Shown: positions 26,982 to 34,776 of the stretch, in pieces
Position numbering within the stretch: the stretch's first letter is position 1
Layout: each line of letters starts with the position of its first letter
Made by a program: the position numbers and the translations under genes
The notes under the pieces: model-generated
Told to the model about the DNA's origin: nothing
The model's database searches: none
The model's input: the letters and a program-made list of their open reading frames with translations, nothing else
NCBI RefSeq assembly: GCF_943193195.1
Contig: NZ_CALPDG010000035.1
Span: 1 to 40,068, forward strand
Direction: 5' to 3'
DNA from: Mediterraneibacter agrestimuris
GTDB taxonomy: Bacteria > Bacillota > Clostridia > Lachnospirales > Lachnospiraceae
Length of the DNA stretch: 40,068 nucleotides

Positions 26982-27081
26982 TACTTCTTCTCCATGAAAC
27001 TCTCTTTTTGTTTATTATTACCAAAAAATGTGCTTTTGTTTTATATATATCGCTCATAATCCTTTTATTTTTTCATTTCAA

Positions 27082-27136
27082 TTGACATCATCTTCACTTC
27101 ATTGTATGATAAAATATATTGTACGACATCATACAA
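27082..27136 (+). promoter_or_regulatory. Promoter and palindromic operator of the gldA-like copy 2 operon
   Basis: TTGACA (27082-27087), a 17-bp spacer and TATGAT (27105-27110) form the promoter. The -10 box is part of a TTGTATGAT half-site (27102-27110). The 18-bp near-palindrome TTGTACGACATCATACAA (27119-27136) covers the start point. The shape fits a FadR-type GntR repressor, and such a regulator is encoded at 29624. Confidence 0.75.
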
Positions 27137-27172
27137 TGTTTTTGCTAATTATATCTTAAAGGAGGTTGAATC

Positions 27173-28243
27173 ATGAATCAGATTTCAGCGTTAAAAGTTG
27201 GGTGCGGCAAATTTTTTCACGGCAAAAACGTTCTGCCTTTGCTCCCTGCAGAAATTCAGAGTCTCGGAGGAAAGGCTTTGCTTATTGGAGGTCCGGCTTC
27301 TTTAAAAACATTCTTTTCTTTTGCGCAAAAAAATTTAGATAATTCAAACATTACGTTTGAAACAATAGAATTTCAAGGAGAATGTACAACAGAACGTGCA
27401 GATGAATATGCCTCACATGCTTTAAAAAACGGTTACACAGTATTTGTAGCTGTAGGCGGCGGCAAATGTATTGACACTGTTAAATGTGCTTCCAAATTTT
27501 CCGGGCTTCCTATCATAACAATCCCTACATCTGTCGCAACCTGTGTAGCTACTTCTATGATTGCTATCATGTACAATAGCGAAGGGCAGCGAGATATTTC
27601 TGTTACCTTAAATAAAGAAATTGATGTTTGTATTGCAGATCGTGATTTGATCGCTACAGCCCCATTACATACACTGGCAGCAGGTATTCTTGACTCATTA
27701 GCAAAGTATCCTGAGAGTCTTCATCAAAAACAAGGAGTTTCCTACACAAACTGTAATTTACGTGAAAACATCCAAATTATAAATGCAAAAGGAATTTATG
27801 ATTTTCTGCTCAGCAACTATTCTGACATTTACAATAATTATCATGCTTGTACACTGTTGGATGATATCATTCTGACAAATTTGCTTCACACTTCTATTGT
27901 AAGCGGATTTGCTGACGGTTCCGGACAACTTGCTGTCGCACACGCAACTTATGATTTTATCCGTACATATAACACAAGGAAATCATCTCGCTTTTTACAT
28001 GGTGAGATCGTTGCTGTAGGCTTACTTGCTCAAATGCATTTCAATGGTTTTTCAACAGAATGCATAGAAAAAATCCGCTGTGCCATGAAAGAGATGAAAA
28101 TGCCATGTACTCTAAAAGAACTGAACTATGAAACTACTGTTGAGTCATTTGAATTTTATCTTAATACAATCACTGAAAAATGTAACATCCATACAGAGTT
28201 AGAAAAAAACCGTCTCAGATGTTCATTAAAGGAGATTTTATAA
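27173..28243 (+). CDS. Iron-containing alcohol dehydrogenase, glycerol-dehydrogenase-like (copy 2)
   Basis: This 356-residue paralogue of the enzyme at 23752-24843 is encoded on the opposite strand. It has VAVGGGKCIDTVKCA for NAD and the three metal-ligand regions GILDSLAKY, AVAHATYDF and FLHGEIVAV. AAAGGAGG is 8-9 nt before the ATG. It heads the operon with lrgA- and lrgB-like genes under the TTGTATGAT operator. The sequence differs enough from copy 1 to suggest another substrate. Confidence 0.87.
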   Translation: MNQISALKVGCGKFFHGKNVLPLLPAEIQSLGGKALLIGGPASLKTFFSFAQKNLDNSNITFETIEFQGECTTERADEYASHALKNGYTVFVAVGGGKCIDTVKCASKFSGLPIITIPTSVATCVATSMIAIMYNSEGQRDISVTLNKEIDVCIADRDLIATAPLHTLAAGILDSLAKYPESLHQKQGVSYTNCNLRENIQIINAKGIYDFLLSNYSDIYNNYHACTLLDDIILTNLLHTSIVSGFADGSGQLAVAHATYDFIRTYNTRKSSRFLHGEIVAVGLLAQMHFNGFSTECIEKIRCAMKEMKMPCTLKELNYETTVESFEFYLNTITEKCNIHTELEKNRLRCSLKEIL

Positions 28244-28248
28244 CACAT

Positions 28249-28659
28249 ATGAAATATTTAAAACAATTTTCAATTATACTTGCAATCACAATCGTTGGAG
28301 AATACTGTCATTATCTTTTGCCTTTTCCTGTTCCTGCTGGAATATATGGTATGTTTTTGTTGCTTATCCTCTTACTTTTAGGAATCATAAAGTTTGAACA
28401 GATAAAGGAGACCAGCCTGTTTCTTCTGGATATCATGCCCATACTCTTTGTCGAACCAGCTGTTTCCGGACTTTTACTCAACGGATATCTCTTTTATGAT
28501 TTATGGATGCCACTAATGATTATTATCTTAACTACAACTGCTGCCGTTATAATTGTGGCTGGGCATACAACACAGTTCTTTATCAGACACGGTAAAGCGC
28601 AGTATCATTTGAAGCACAAAAACGATCACATGATGTCAAAGGGGGAATCTCAAAAATGA
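28249..28659 (+). CDS. LrgA/CidA family membrane protein
   Basis: This small four-helix membrane protein has about 136 residues and the family segment LPFPVPAGIYGMFLLLILLLLGI. LrgA/CidA proteins were named for effects on murein hydrolases, but the Bacillus subtilis PftAB pair and Streptococcus mutans LrgAB are established pyruvate facilitators. The ATG at 28249 starts the family match; an earlier ATG at 28219 overlaps the dehydrogenase gene, and the SD at about 28229-28234 suits neither well. Its stop overlaps the start of the LrgB gene (ATGA). Confidence 0.88.
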   Translation: MKYLKQFSIILAITIVGEYCHYLLPFPVPAGIYGMFLLLILLLLGIIKFEQIKETSLFLLDIMPILFVEPAVSGLLLNGYLFYDLWMPLMIIILTTTAAVIIVAGHTTQFFIRHGKAQYHLKHKNDHMMSKGESQK

Positions 28660-29348
28660 ATACCGGACTTTTTAGCACGTCATGTTTTTGTGTCCTGATT
28701 ACTTTTATATCATACTGGGGCGGTGTAAGTTTAAAAAAGCACTTTCGTTTCGCGCTATTTAATCCTTTATTAGCAGCAATCGTTTTTTCGCTGGTATTAA
28801 TTACCTTGCTGAAAATCACTCCATCTGATTATCAGACTGGAAATGAAACTCTGCATTTTTTTCTTACACCTGCCACCATATGCCTTGCCATCCCATTATA
28901 TGAACAGATTTCGTTGCTTAGAAACAATTTAACTGCTCTTTTAATCGGTATCGTCAGCGGAGTAATTACAAACCTTGTTCTTATTTTCCTCCTTGCTTCT
29001 GCATTTCACTTAAGCAGGACTGAATTCATAACCATTCTTCCGAAATCAGTCACTACAGCAATCGGACTTAGCCTTTCTGAAGAATTAGGCGGTATCGTTT
29101 CAATTACGGTACTTGTGATTGCAATTACCGGTGTTCTCGGCAGTATGATCGGTGAAAGTATATGTCGGATATTCCACATCACTGAACCGCTGGCACAGGG
29201 CATCGGAATAGGCACGGCATCTCATGTAATCGGAACTTCCAAGGCATTAGAATTAAATCCAGCTGCAGGCGCTGCAAGCAGTCTCTCAATTTCACTTGCA
29301 GGAATTATAACAGTACTTTTTTCTTCCTTTACAGTTTCTCTATACTAG
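28656..29348 (+). CDS. LrgB/CidB family membrane protein
   Basis: The 230-residue partner of the LrgA-like protein has several hydrophobic segments and the family signature PKSVTTAIGLSLSEELGG followed by GIGIGTASHVIGTSKA. The gene overlaps lrgA by 4 bases, so the subunits are made together. Placement after a dehydrogenase and opposite two pyruvate-lyase-type aldolases favours a pyruvate (or related keto-acid) transport role over autolysis control; this is inference. The MITE begins 15 bp after its stop. Confidence 0.9.
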   Translation: MNTGLFSTSCFCVLITFISYWGGVSLKKHFRFALFNPLLAAIVFSLVLITLLKITPSDYQTGNETLHFFLTPATICLAIPLYEQISLLRNNLTALLIGIVSGVITNLVLIFLLASAFHLSRTEFITILPKSVTTAIGLSLSEELGGIVSITVLVIAITGVLGSMIGESICRIFHITEPLAQGIGIGTASHVIGTSKALELNPAAGAASSLSISLAGIITVLFSSFTVSLY

Positions 29349-29363
29349 ACGCAAAATATTCCT

Positions 29364-29509
29364 GTTACTGTTCACACCCTACGGGTGCTCCAGTAACAGT
29401 ATCCAGCCCATTTTAAGCCGCCTTCGGCGAGGGGCTGGATATATCGCTGTCATCACTTCATTGGCCGGACACCTTGCAGCGCAGTGCAAGATGCCGTGTG
29501 AACAGTAAC
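29364..29509. mobile_element. MITE-like structured element, 146 bp
   Basis: It has perfect 14-bp terminal inverted repeats, GTTACTGTTCACAC (29364-29377) and its complement (29496-29509), flanked by an 8-bp direct repeat ATATTCCT (29356-29363 and 29510-29517) that looks like a target duplication. It has no coding capacity. Internal stems are CACCC/GGGTG, a second GTTACTG/CAGTAAC pairing (29364-29370 with 29391-29397), ATCCAGCC/GGCTGGAT (29401-29440) enclosing GCCG/CGGC, and CTTGCA/TGCAAG (29473-29490). An 8-bp duplication would fit mobilisation by an ISL3- or IS256-like transposase; none is in the window. Confidence 0.8.
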
Positions 29510-29548
29510 ATATTCCTGTTTGTCTGGAATATTTTGGAATTTTTTTGT

Positions 29549-29577
29549 TTGCTTATATGCAATTTAAATAATATAAT
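29549..29577 (+). promoter_or_regulatory. Promoter of the FadR-type regulator gene
   Basis: TTGCTT (29549-29554), a 17-bp spacer and TATAAT (29572-29577) lie 47 bp upstream of the ATG. No TTGTATGAT motif is seen here, so clear autoregulation through that motif is not supported. Confidence 0.7.
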
Positions 29578-29623
29578 GAACTTAATATAAATATTTTTAT
29601 GAAAATTTGAGGGTAAAGTAACC

Positions 29624-30331
29624 ATGAAAGAAATCCAAAGAATGTCAATAACTGACTCTGTAGTCGCAAATATCAAAGAACTGATCATATCCGGAGAATA
29701 TCAAATAGAAGAAAAACTGCCTACTGAAATGGCATTATGTAAAGAACTCAAGGTCAGCCGCACATGTGTCCGGGAGGCGCTCCGTGTTTTGCAGGCTCTT
29801 GGTTTTGTAGAGATGCGTCCCGGAAAGGGGGCATTTGTAGCAAATTATAAACAAAATGCTGCCAATCCTGCTTCATTTGCTTATAAAACTGATGGCGCCA
29901 GATTTCATGACTTTATGGAAGTCCGTATGGCGTTAGAGACACTTTCTGTCCGTCTCGCAGTAGAGCGCTGTACACCAAAGCAGCTGCAAGAACTCCGGGA
30001 AATACATACTGCATTTGTAGAAGCAAATGAAATTCACGATATGGTTAAAATGATCATGCTGGATGAATTATTCCACAACGAAATTGTTAATTGTACAAGT
30101 AATCCCCTCCTAATTGATATACACAAACAAATACTTGACGCATTCCGCATTTACCGTGGCGACTCTTTTTCCAACAGCTCCGTATATAAGAATGCCATGG
30201 AGCCGCATGCCAGAATCCTTTTCTGTTTTGAGACCCATAATCCGGAACTGGCAGTAAATGAAATGAAAAAGCATTTAGATATTACCTCCCGCGACATGGC
30301 AATGATTCATAGCAGCCATGAAAGAAAATAA
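29624..30331 (+). CDS. GntR-family regulator, FadR/FCD subfamily
   Basis: The 235 residues carry an N-terminal winged helix (LPTEMALCKELKVSRTCVREALRVLQALGFVEMRPGKGAFV, about residues 30-70) and an all-helical FCD effector domain. The latter has FMEVRMALE, DELFHNEIV and EPHARILFCFE, the last two with metal- and ligand-binding Asp/His positions. FCD regulators usually sense organic or sugar acids. GAGGG precedes the ATG. The neighbouring divergent dapA-like/gldA-like promoters carry TTGTATGAT motifs that suit this family, so it is the probable local regulator. Confidence 0.92.
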   Translation: MKEIQRMSITDSVVANIKELIISGEYQIEEKLPTEMALCKELKVSRTCVREALRVLQALGFVEMRPGKGAFVANYKQNAANPASFAYKTDGARFHDFMEVRMALETLSVRLAVERCTPKQLQELREIHTAFVEANEIHDMVKMIMLDELFHNEIVNCTSNPLLIDIHKQILDAFRIYRGDSFSNSSVYKNAMEPHARILFCFETHNPELAVNEMKKHLDITSRDMAMIHSSHERK

Positions 30332-30371
30332 CTGCTTTTATATCTGTGTACAATAGTATTTTGCAAAACAA

Positions 30372-30424
30372 AAGTGTACTTCACGTTCCCTGTTCTGTTT
30401 TTACAGGTACCGTGAAGTACACTT
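30372..30424. terminator. Bidirectional terminator
   Basis: A perfect 14-bp stem, AAGTGTACTTCACG (30372-30385) with its complement (30411-30424), encloses a second CCTGT/ACAGG stem. T-rich flanks lie on both sides. It separates the convergent regulator and ThDP-enzyme genes. Confidence 0.85.
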
Positions 30425-30465
30425 CTATATTACAGATATATTACTGTCTTTACAGTTACATACCC

Positions 30466-32124
30466 CTAAACTGCCTCCGGCCATACACTATACCTGCCGT
30501 CTAATTTCACTTCGATCATAAACGGTCCATTGCTTTTTCTTGCCTTTTCAAAAGCATTACTTAATTCTGCGGCCCTTCTGACAATAATACCTTCCATACC
30601 AAAAGCCTTTGCCACATCCACATAATCAATATCAGGAAAATCAACACCAGTATATCTGTCTTCTCCCATTTTAAACAACTCTTCTTGCTTAATATTTCCA
30701 AATGCTGAATCATTTACTACGATAACAATTACCTTAGACTTTTCTCTTTGAATTGTTTCCAAATCTCCTAATGTCATTCCCAGGGATCCATCGCCTAACA
30801 GCGCAATAACCTCTCTGTCCGGACACGCCTCTTTACATCCGAGGGAAGCTCCCAATGCAAATCCCATGTTTCCATAATTCACCGGTTTCATGTATGTTAC
30901 ATTTCTGGGGAATTCTGTAATATGCGTCCATGCGCCGGGATTTCCTGCATCTACAACAAAAACGCTGTTCTCCTTAAGCTCTTTCTGTAATTCTGCCTGC
31001 AATGCCAGCGGCGGAACAGGCGATGCGTTTTTATCAACCGCTTTTCCAGACAACAATTGTTTCATCCACTGTTTCTTTTCACTCAAAAGACTCTCTAAAT
31101 ATTCTCTATTTCCTTCATATCTTTCTTTTACAATTTGTTTCTGCAGTTTACAAAGAGACTGCTTTGCATCTCCTACAACTCCTACGGTTACAGGATAATG
31201 ACGCCCTATATTTTCTGCTATAATATCAAACTGAACAATATTTTTCGCCTTTATTTCCCAACGGTTGGTACTAATTGCTGTCAAACTGGAGCCTATCAAA
31301 ATAACACATTCTGCCTCTTCAATTGCCCTTTTTGCTAATCTGCTTCCATGGCGGGATCTGGGACCGATTAAATTCGGAAAGTCACTCTCGATCACTGCCA
31401 TTCCATTATATGTAGTTACAACAGGAGCATGCAGCACACTCGACAGAGCCTTTACCTCTTCCGCTGCTTTTGCTATCTTCACACCATTTCCTACCCATAT
31501 GCAAACTTTACTGCTATTTGAAATAGTCCGAAATGCTTGATCAATTACCTCGTCAGCCGGCTCACATTTTGGCAGTACACAGTACTGTTCCACTTCTTGG
31601 GGGATATATGCAGCCTTTTGATTTTCAACTACGTCGCGATATAAATCTACCACTACCGGTCCCGGGCGACCTGTTTTTGCTACTCTGTAAGCTTCACGCA
31701 TTGCCCACTGTACAGTAGACACATCCCTCACCGGAATATACCTTTTACATATGCTCTGAAACAATGCTCCATGATCGCTTTCCTGTGCATCTCCTTTCCC
31801 CGCATCAGGCAATTTATTTTGGAACACTAATGCAATTACCGGACTTGAATCTCTGTATGCTCCGCCAATCCCAGTAATTAAATTTGTCGCTCCTGGTCCG
31901 GTAGTTGCAAGACATATCCCCGGCTCACCTGTCAGTCTTCCCCAGCCATCAGCTGCGCAAGCTGCACCATTTTCGTGCCGCGTATGCACAAAACGAATAT
32001 TTGTATCCTGCATCGGGTCTGTAACATATAAAGTCTGCCCCCCCGGAACGCCAAATACTACTTTTGCACCGAATTCTTCCAACATTTTTACAACCAGTTC
32101 ACCACCTGTATACATTTCTTTCAT
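30466..32124 (-). CDS. ThDP-dependent enzyme, acetolactate-synthase-like
   Basis: This carboligase, decarboxylase or lyase of the acetohydroxyacid-synthase superfamily has 552 residues in three domains. The catalytic Glu is E51 in RHENGAACAADG; ATTGPGATNLITG follows, and the ThDP/Mg motif GDGSLGMTLGDLETIQ ... NDSAFGN lies near residue 440. The substrate cannot be read from the sequence. Co-transcription after a MaoC-like gene and a shared operator with a CaiB-type CoA-transferase raise the option of a 2-hydroxyacyl-CoA or oxalyl-CoA-type reaction, but the sequence looks closer to acetolactate synthase catalytic subunits. No regulatory subunit is nearby. Confidence 0.85.
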   Translation of the reverse strand: MKEMYTGGELVVKMLEEFGAKVVFGVPGGQTLYVTDPMQDTNIRFVHTRHENGAACAADGWGRLTGEPGICLATTGPGATNLITGIGGAYRDSSPVIALVFQNKLPDAGKGDAQESDHGALFQSICKRYIPVRDVSTVQWAMREAYRVAKTGRPGPVVVDLYRDVVENQKAAYIPQEVEQYCVLPKCEPADEVIDQAFRTISNSSKVCIWVGNGVKIAKAAEEVKALSSVLHAPVVTTYNGMAVIESDFPNLIGPRSRHGSRLAKRAIEEAECVILIGSSLTAISTNRWEIKAKNIVQFDIIAENIGRHYPVTVGVVGDAKQSLCKLQKQIVKERYEGNREYLESLLSEKKQWMKQLLSGKAVDKNASPVPPLALQAELQKELKENSVFVVDAGNPGAWTHITEFPRNVTYMKPVNYGNMGFALGASLGCKEACPDREVIALLGDGSLGMTLGDLETIQREKSKVIVIVVNDSAFGNIKQEELFKMGEDRYTGVDFPDIDYVDVAKAFGMEGIIVRRAAELSNAFEKARKSNGPFMIEVKLDGRYSVWPEAV

Positions 32125-32168
32125 TCTTATTTTCCGCCTTTCTTATTAATAACAGATACATCTTCTCG

Positions 32169-33179
32169 TCAGCACACACAACTCGCCCATCCCACTGCTG
32201 CCAATTGCTTATCTGAAGCACGCCGAATCCAGATTTCCAACTTATATGCCCTTCTTCCATCTTCTAACTTTTTTATCTCCGTTATGATCCCGCCCGTCTC
32301 AAATGGCTCAAAGACCTTAACTGGAGAGATAAACTTTGCTTTAACCCATCCATTTGTAAAAAAAGAAGCTCCAAATACTCTGGTCAAAAGTTCTGAAAAC
32401 GTACAAAAAAACTGTGCCCCCTGAACAATAGGAATCATAAGATTGCCTTCCCGCGCCTTTTCCAGGTTATTATGTATATTCGTAACAAATTCTCCTACCC
32501 TTGAAAATACAGCCGCCTGCTCAGCCGTAATTACCTTTTTCAACGGTGTCAGTACATCCCCAACTTTAGTCTGTTTAGTAATATGGTCAATAAACTCCGC
32601 ACCTTCCGGAATTTCTCCTGTTATCTTTCCTTCCTTTGTTATTTCCGCAGATGCCCTTCCTGCAATTTTTCCCGGATTTGTTTTCAAAATTTCAACCCCT
32701 CGGTAGCGTACAATGCTTCTGCCGTCTTCACCTTTTACTTTTGCTTCTAAAACAACATACCCCTGCCCTCTCTTTTCATAGGCTTCTGTATATGCGCCCT
32801 TAAGTTCAACTATTTCATCCAGCATTGCCGGGTTATCAAACCACAATTGTGCTTCCGTATGCAGTCCTATCACCTTGCTTCCACGATATGCTAATGTAAA
32901 TAATTGAACAATATCGTTTGTCAATAATGCTGCCTGTGCAATTCGCCGGTCACCAAAAGGATTTCCGCCTTCTTGCATTGCCCACGGGAGATAATCATCT
33001 AATTCAAATGCATATCTTTTCACCTTGTAATCATCAATTTTTTCTTTAACCGGTCCAAAAAATTCCGGAATCTTCACATTATCAAATTCAGGCTCTTTCA
33101 GTCCATCTTCTAAATCTATAACAAACTCAGCTCTCCTTGGGTCTGTAAGATCTCTCCAGACTTCCACATATTTTTCCAC
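32169..33179 (-). CDS. Double-hotdog MaoC-like protein
   Basis: The 336 residues appear to be two hotdog domains, the fold of (R)-enoyl-CoA hydratases and related thioester enzymes. In the first half, near residue 72, the hydratase signature is degenerate (EGGNPFGD, lacking the usual Asp and His). The second half keeps a G-E...N-I-H pattern (VGEFVTNIHNNLEKA) and VQGAQFFCTFSELL, so any active site is probably there. The start is GTG at 33179 with GGAGG 7 nt upstream. It is the first gene of a two-gene operon with the ThDP enzyme. A CoA-ester hydratase/dehydratase role is inferred. Confidence 0.7.
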   Translation of the reverse strand: MEKYVEVWRDLTDPRRAEFVIDLEDGLKEPEFDNVKIPEFFGPVKEKIDDYKVKRYAFELDDYLPWAMQEGGNPFGDRRIAQAALLTNDIVQLFTLAYRGSKVIGLHTEAQLWFDNPAMLDEIVELKGAYTEAYEKRGQGYVVLEAKVKGEDGRSIVRYRGVEILKTNPGKIAGRASAEITKEGKITGEIPEGAEFIDHITKQTKVGDVLTPLKKVITAEQAAVFSRVGEFVTNIHNNLEKAREGNLMIPIVQGAQFFCTFSELLTRVFGASFFTNGWVKAKFISPVKVFEPFETGGIITEIKKLEDGRRAYKLEIWIRRASDKQLAAVGWASCVC

Positions 33180-33193
33180 TGTCCATCCTCCTT

Positions 33194-33249
33194 TTTGTAT
33201 GTTTTTTGTATGCTAATTTTAATATATTCCCTTTTTCGCATTATGTCAA
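33194..33249 (-). promoter_or_regulatory. Promoter and tandem operator of the MaoC-like/ThDP operon
   Basis: On the minus strand TTGACA (33244-33249), a 17-bp spacer and TATATT (33221-33226) are followed 9 nt later by ATACAAA at 33205-33211 and 33194-33200, 11 bp apart. The second copy touches the ribosome binding site. Confidence 0.8.
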
Positions 33250-33288
33250 CAGTCATTTTTAATACAATTATTATTTTCTATTAAAAAT

Positions 33289-33316
33289 CCCCCGGAACAA
33301 TACATTATTCCGAGGG
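33289..33316 (-). terminator. Terminator of the gntR-FGGY operon
   Basis: On the minus strand CCCTCGGAA pairs with TTCCGGGGG (one G-U) and is followed by ATTTTT. It lies 9 bp after the FGGY kinase stop and ahead of the MaoC-like operon promoter. Confidence 0.85.
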
Positions 33317-33324
33317 TAAAAATT

Positions 33325-34776
33325 TTACAGACTATAAATTTCCTTCAATTTTTTATGAATCAGCATATAACGTTTGTAAAAGCTATCATATATTTTCTGA
33401 TTGCCTTTTTCCGGTTCAAAAGAACAATCCATTTGAATTTCAGGCAGTTCATTCAGCTTTTTTCCTTCTGCAAGCAGACAAAGATAAAAACTGCCATATA
33501 ATGTAGCTTCCATCATTTTCGCTCTTTCAAATATTTTCCCTGTAATATCAGATTTAATTTGAATCCATGTATCATTTACAGCACCTCCGCCTATTACCCT
33601 GATATTTTTGCAAATGACTCCCATTGCCTCTGCTATCTCCAGAATACACCGTAACGTATACCCTTCTGCCTCCATAATCCCCCGCAGAATATGTTCCATA
33701 CCATGTTCTCTCCGGATTCCAACAACCGCTCCCGTAAACTCAGGGTTCCAGAACGGTGTACGTTCTCCGGTTAATGCCGGGAAAACACATATCTGATGGT
33801 TTCCCGGAGGTATTTCTTTCGACCTTTCAGTCAACTTCTTTACATACCTCTCATCGCCTACTGCCTGAATTTTTATCCATTCCACAGTTCCCCCAAACAT
33901 CCCCATAGGACCTCCTATGAGCCACTTACCTGGAATTACATGTGGATTGATCACAATATCCTCATGGCAATGCGGTATTGTATCTGCCGCCAGAAAGAAA
34001 ACCCCCGTTGTCCCCATCACATTAACTGCCATCCCCTGTTTATATGCACCAGCGCCCAATATTGCGGTTGATCCATCCACACTTCCCTCCGTGACAAAAA
34101 TTTCGGAATCAACTCCCCACATCTTTTGTAGTTCTGTAGTTACTCTTCCGATATATTCTGAGGGCTGATACAGTTGCGGAACCTTTCGTGGATCAATTTC
34201 AAAAAAATGCAATAATTCTTTGCTCCAGTCACATCTTTGTATATCAAATAAGTATGTATATCCTGCACTTGTTATGTCCATTCCCATGATGCCAGTTAAT
34301 TTTAGATTCATATAATCTTTTATAGTCAACAGACACTCTATTTCCTGGTATATCTCCGGAGTCTCTTTTTTAATTTTTGCAAGCAGAAAAGCCGGCCATT
34401 CTGCCGCCGGCTTTCGTCCGCATATCCGAAAGCTTTCCATTTCCTCTAATTTTTCTGACATTTCTGTATACATTGAAATCTCTTGATACATATAAGAATA
34501 GCAAGGTGTCACTGGGTTCCCTGCCTTATTTACTCCCACCCATCCAAGCAGCGCTGATACCGCAATACTTCTTATGGCAGTTTTTGAAACACCATGCTGT
34601 CCGGAAGTAATAACCTTCCTCAAAAGGCTGTCAACCTGTTTCCACTCCTCTTCTGCATCAAAACAAATATTAATTTGCCTCTTTATCTGCTCAGATACCA
34701 ATACCTGCATTTTTTCATTTAAAACAGCCGCACGTATTGAACCGGAACCGATATCCACAATAACATATTGATTCAA
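33325..34776 (-). CDS. FGGY-family carbohydrate kinase
   Basis: This ATP-dependent kinase of a sugar, polyol or sugar derivative has 483 residues of the xylulokinase/gluconokinase type. It opens with the phosphate loop YVIVDIGSGSIRAAV, has the catalytic Asp in EGSVDGSTAILGAGA, NVMGTTGVFF, and PALTGERTPFWNPEFTG with GGGAVNDTWIQIKSDITG near the C-terminus. The TTG start directly follows the gntR stop (TAATTG), with GAGAGGG 7 nt upstream, so translation is coupled. Regulator and kinase form one operon, which suggests the regulator senses the kinase substrate or product. Confidence 0.88.
   Translation of the reverse strand: MNQYVIVDIGSGSIRAAVLNEKMQVLVSEQIKRQINICFDAEEEWKQVDSLLRKVITSGQHGVSKTAIRSIAVSALLGWVGVNKAGNPVTPCYSYMYQEISMYTEMSEKLEEMESFRICGRKPAAEWPAFLLAKIKKETPEIYQEIECLLTIKDYMNLKLTGIMGMDITSAGYTYLFDIQRCDWSKELLHFFEIDPRKVPQLYQPSEYIGRVTTELQKMWGVDSEIFVTEGSVDGSTAILGAGAYKQGMAVNVMGTTGVFFLAADTIPHCHEDIVINPHVIPGKWLIGGPMGMFGGTVEWIKIQAVGDERYVKKLTERSKEIPPGNHQICVFPALTGERTPFWNPEFTGAVVGIRREHGMEHILRGIMEAEGYTLRCILEIAEAMGVICKNIRVIGGGAVNDTWIQIKSDITGKIFERAKMMEATLYGSFYLCLLAEGKKLNELPEIQMDCSFEPEKGNQKIYDSFYKRYMLIHKKLKEIYSL

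Noticed and set aside
27758-27943. Minus-strand 61-codon frame inside the gldA-like copy 2 gene
   Set aside because: It is a shadow frame of a clear dehydrogenase gene with no ribosome binding site.
29458-29688. Minus-strand frame overlapping the MITE and the regulator start
   Set aside because: It spans the structured repeat and an unrelated promoter, and its translation has no family features.
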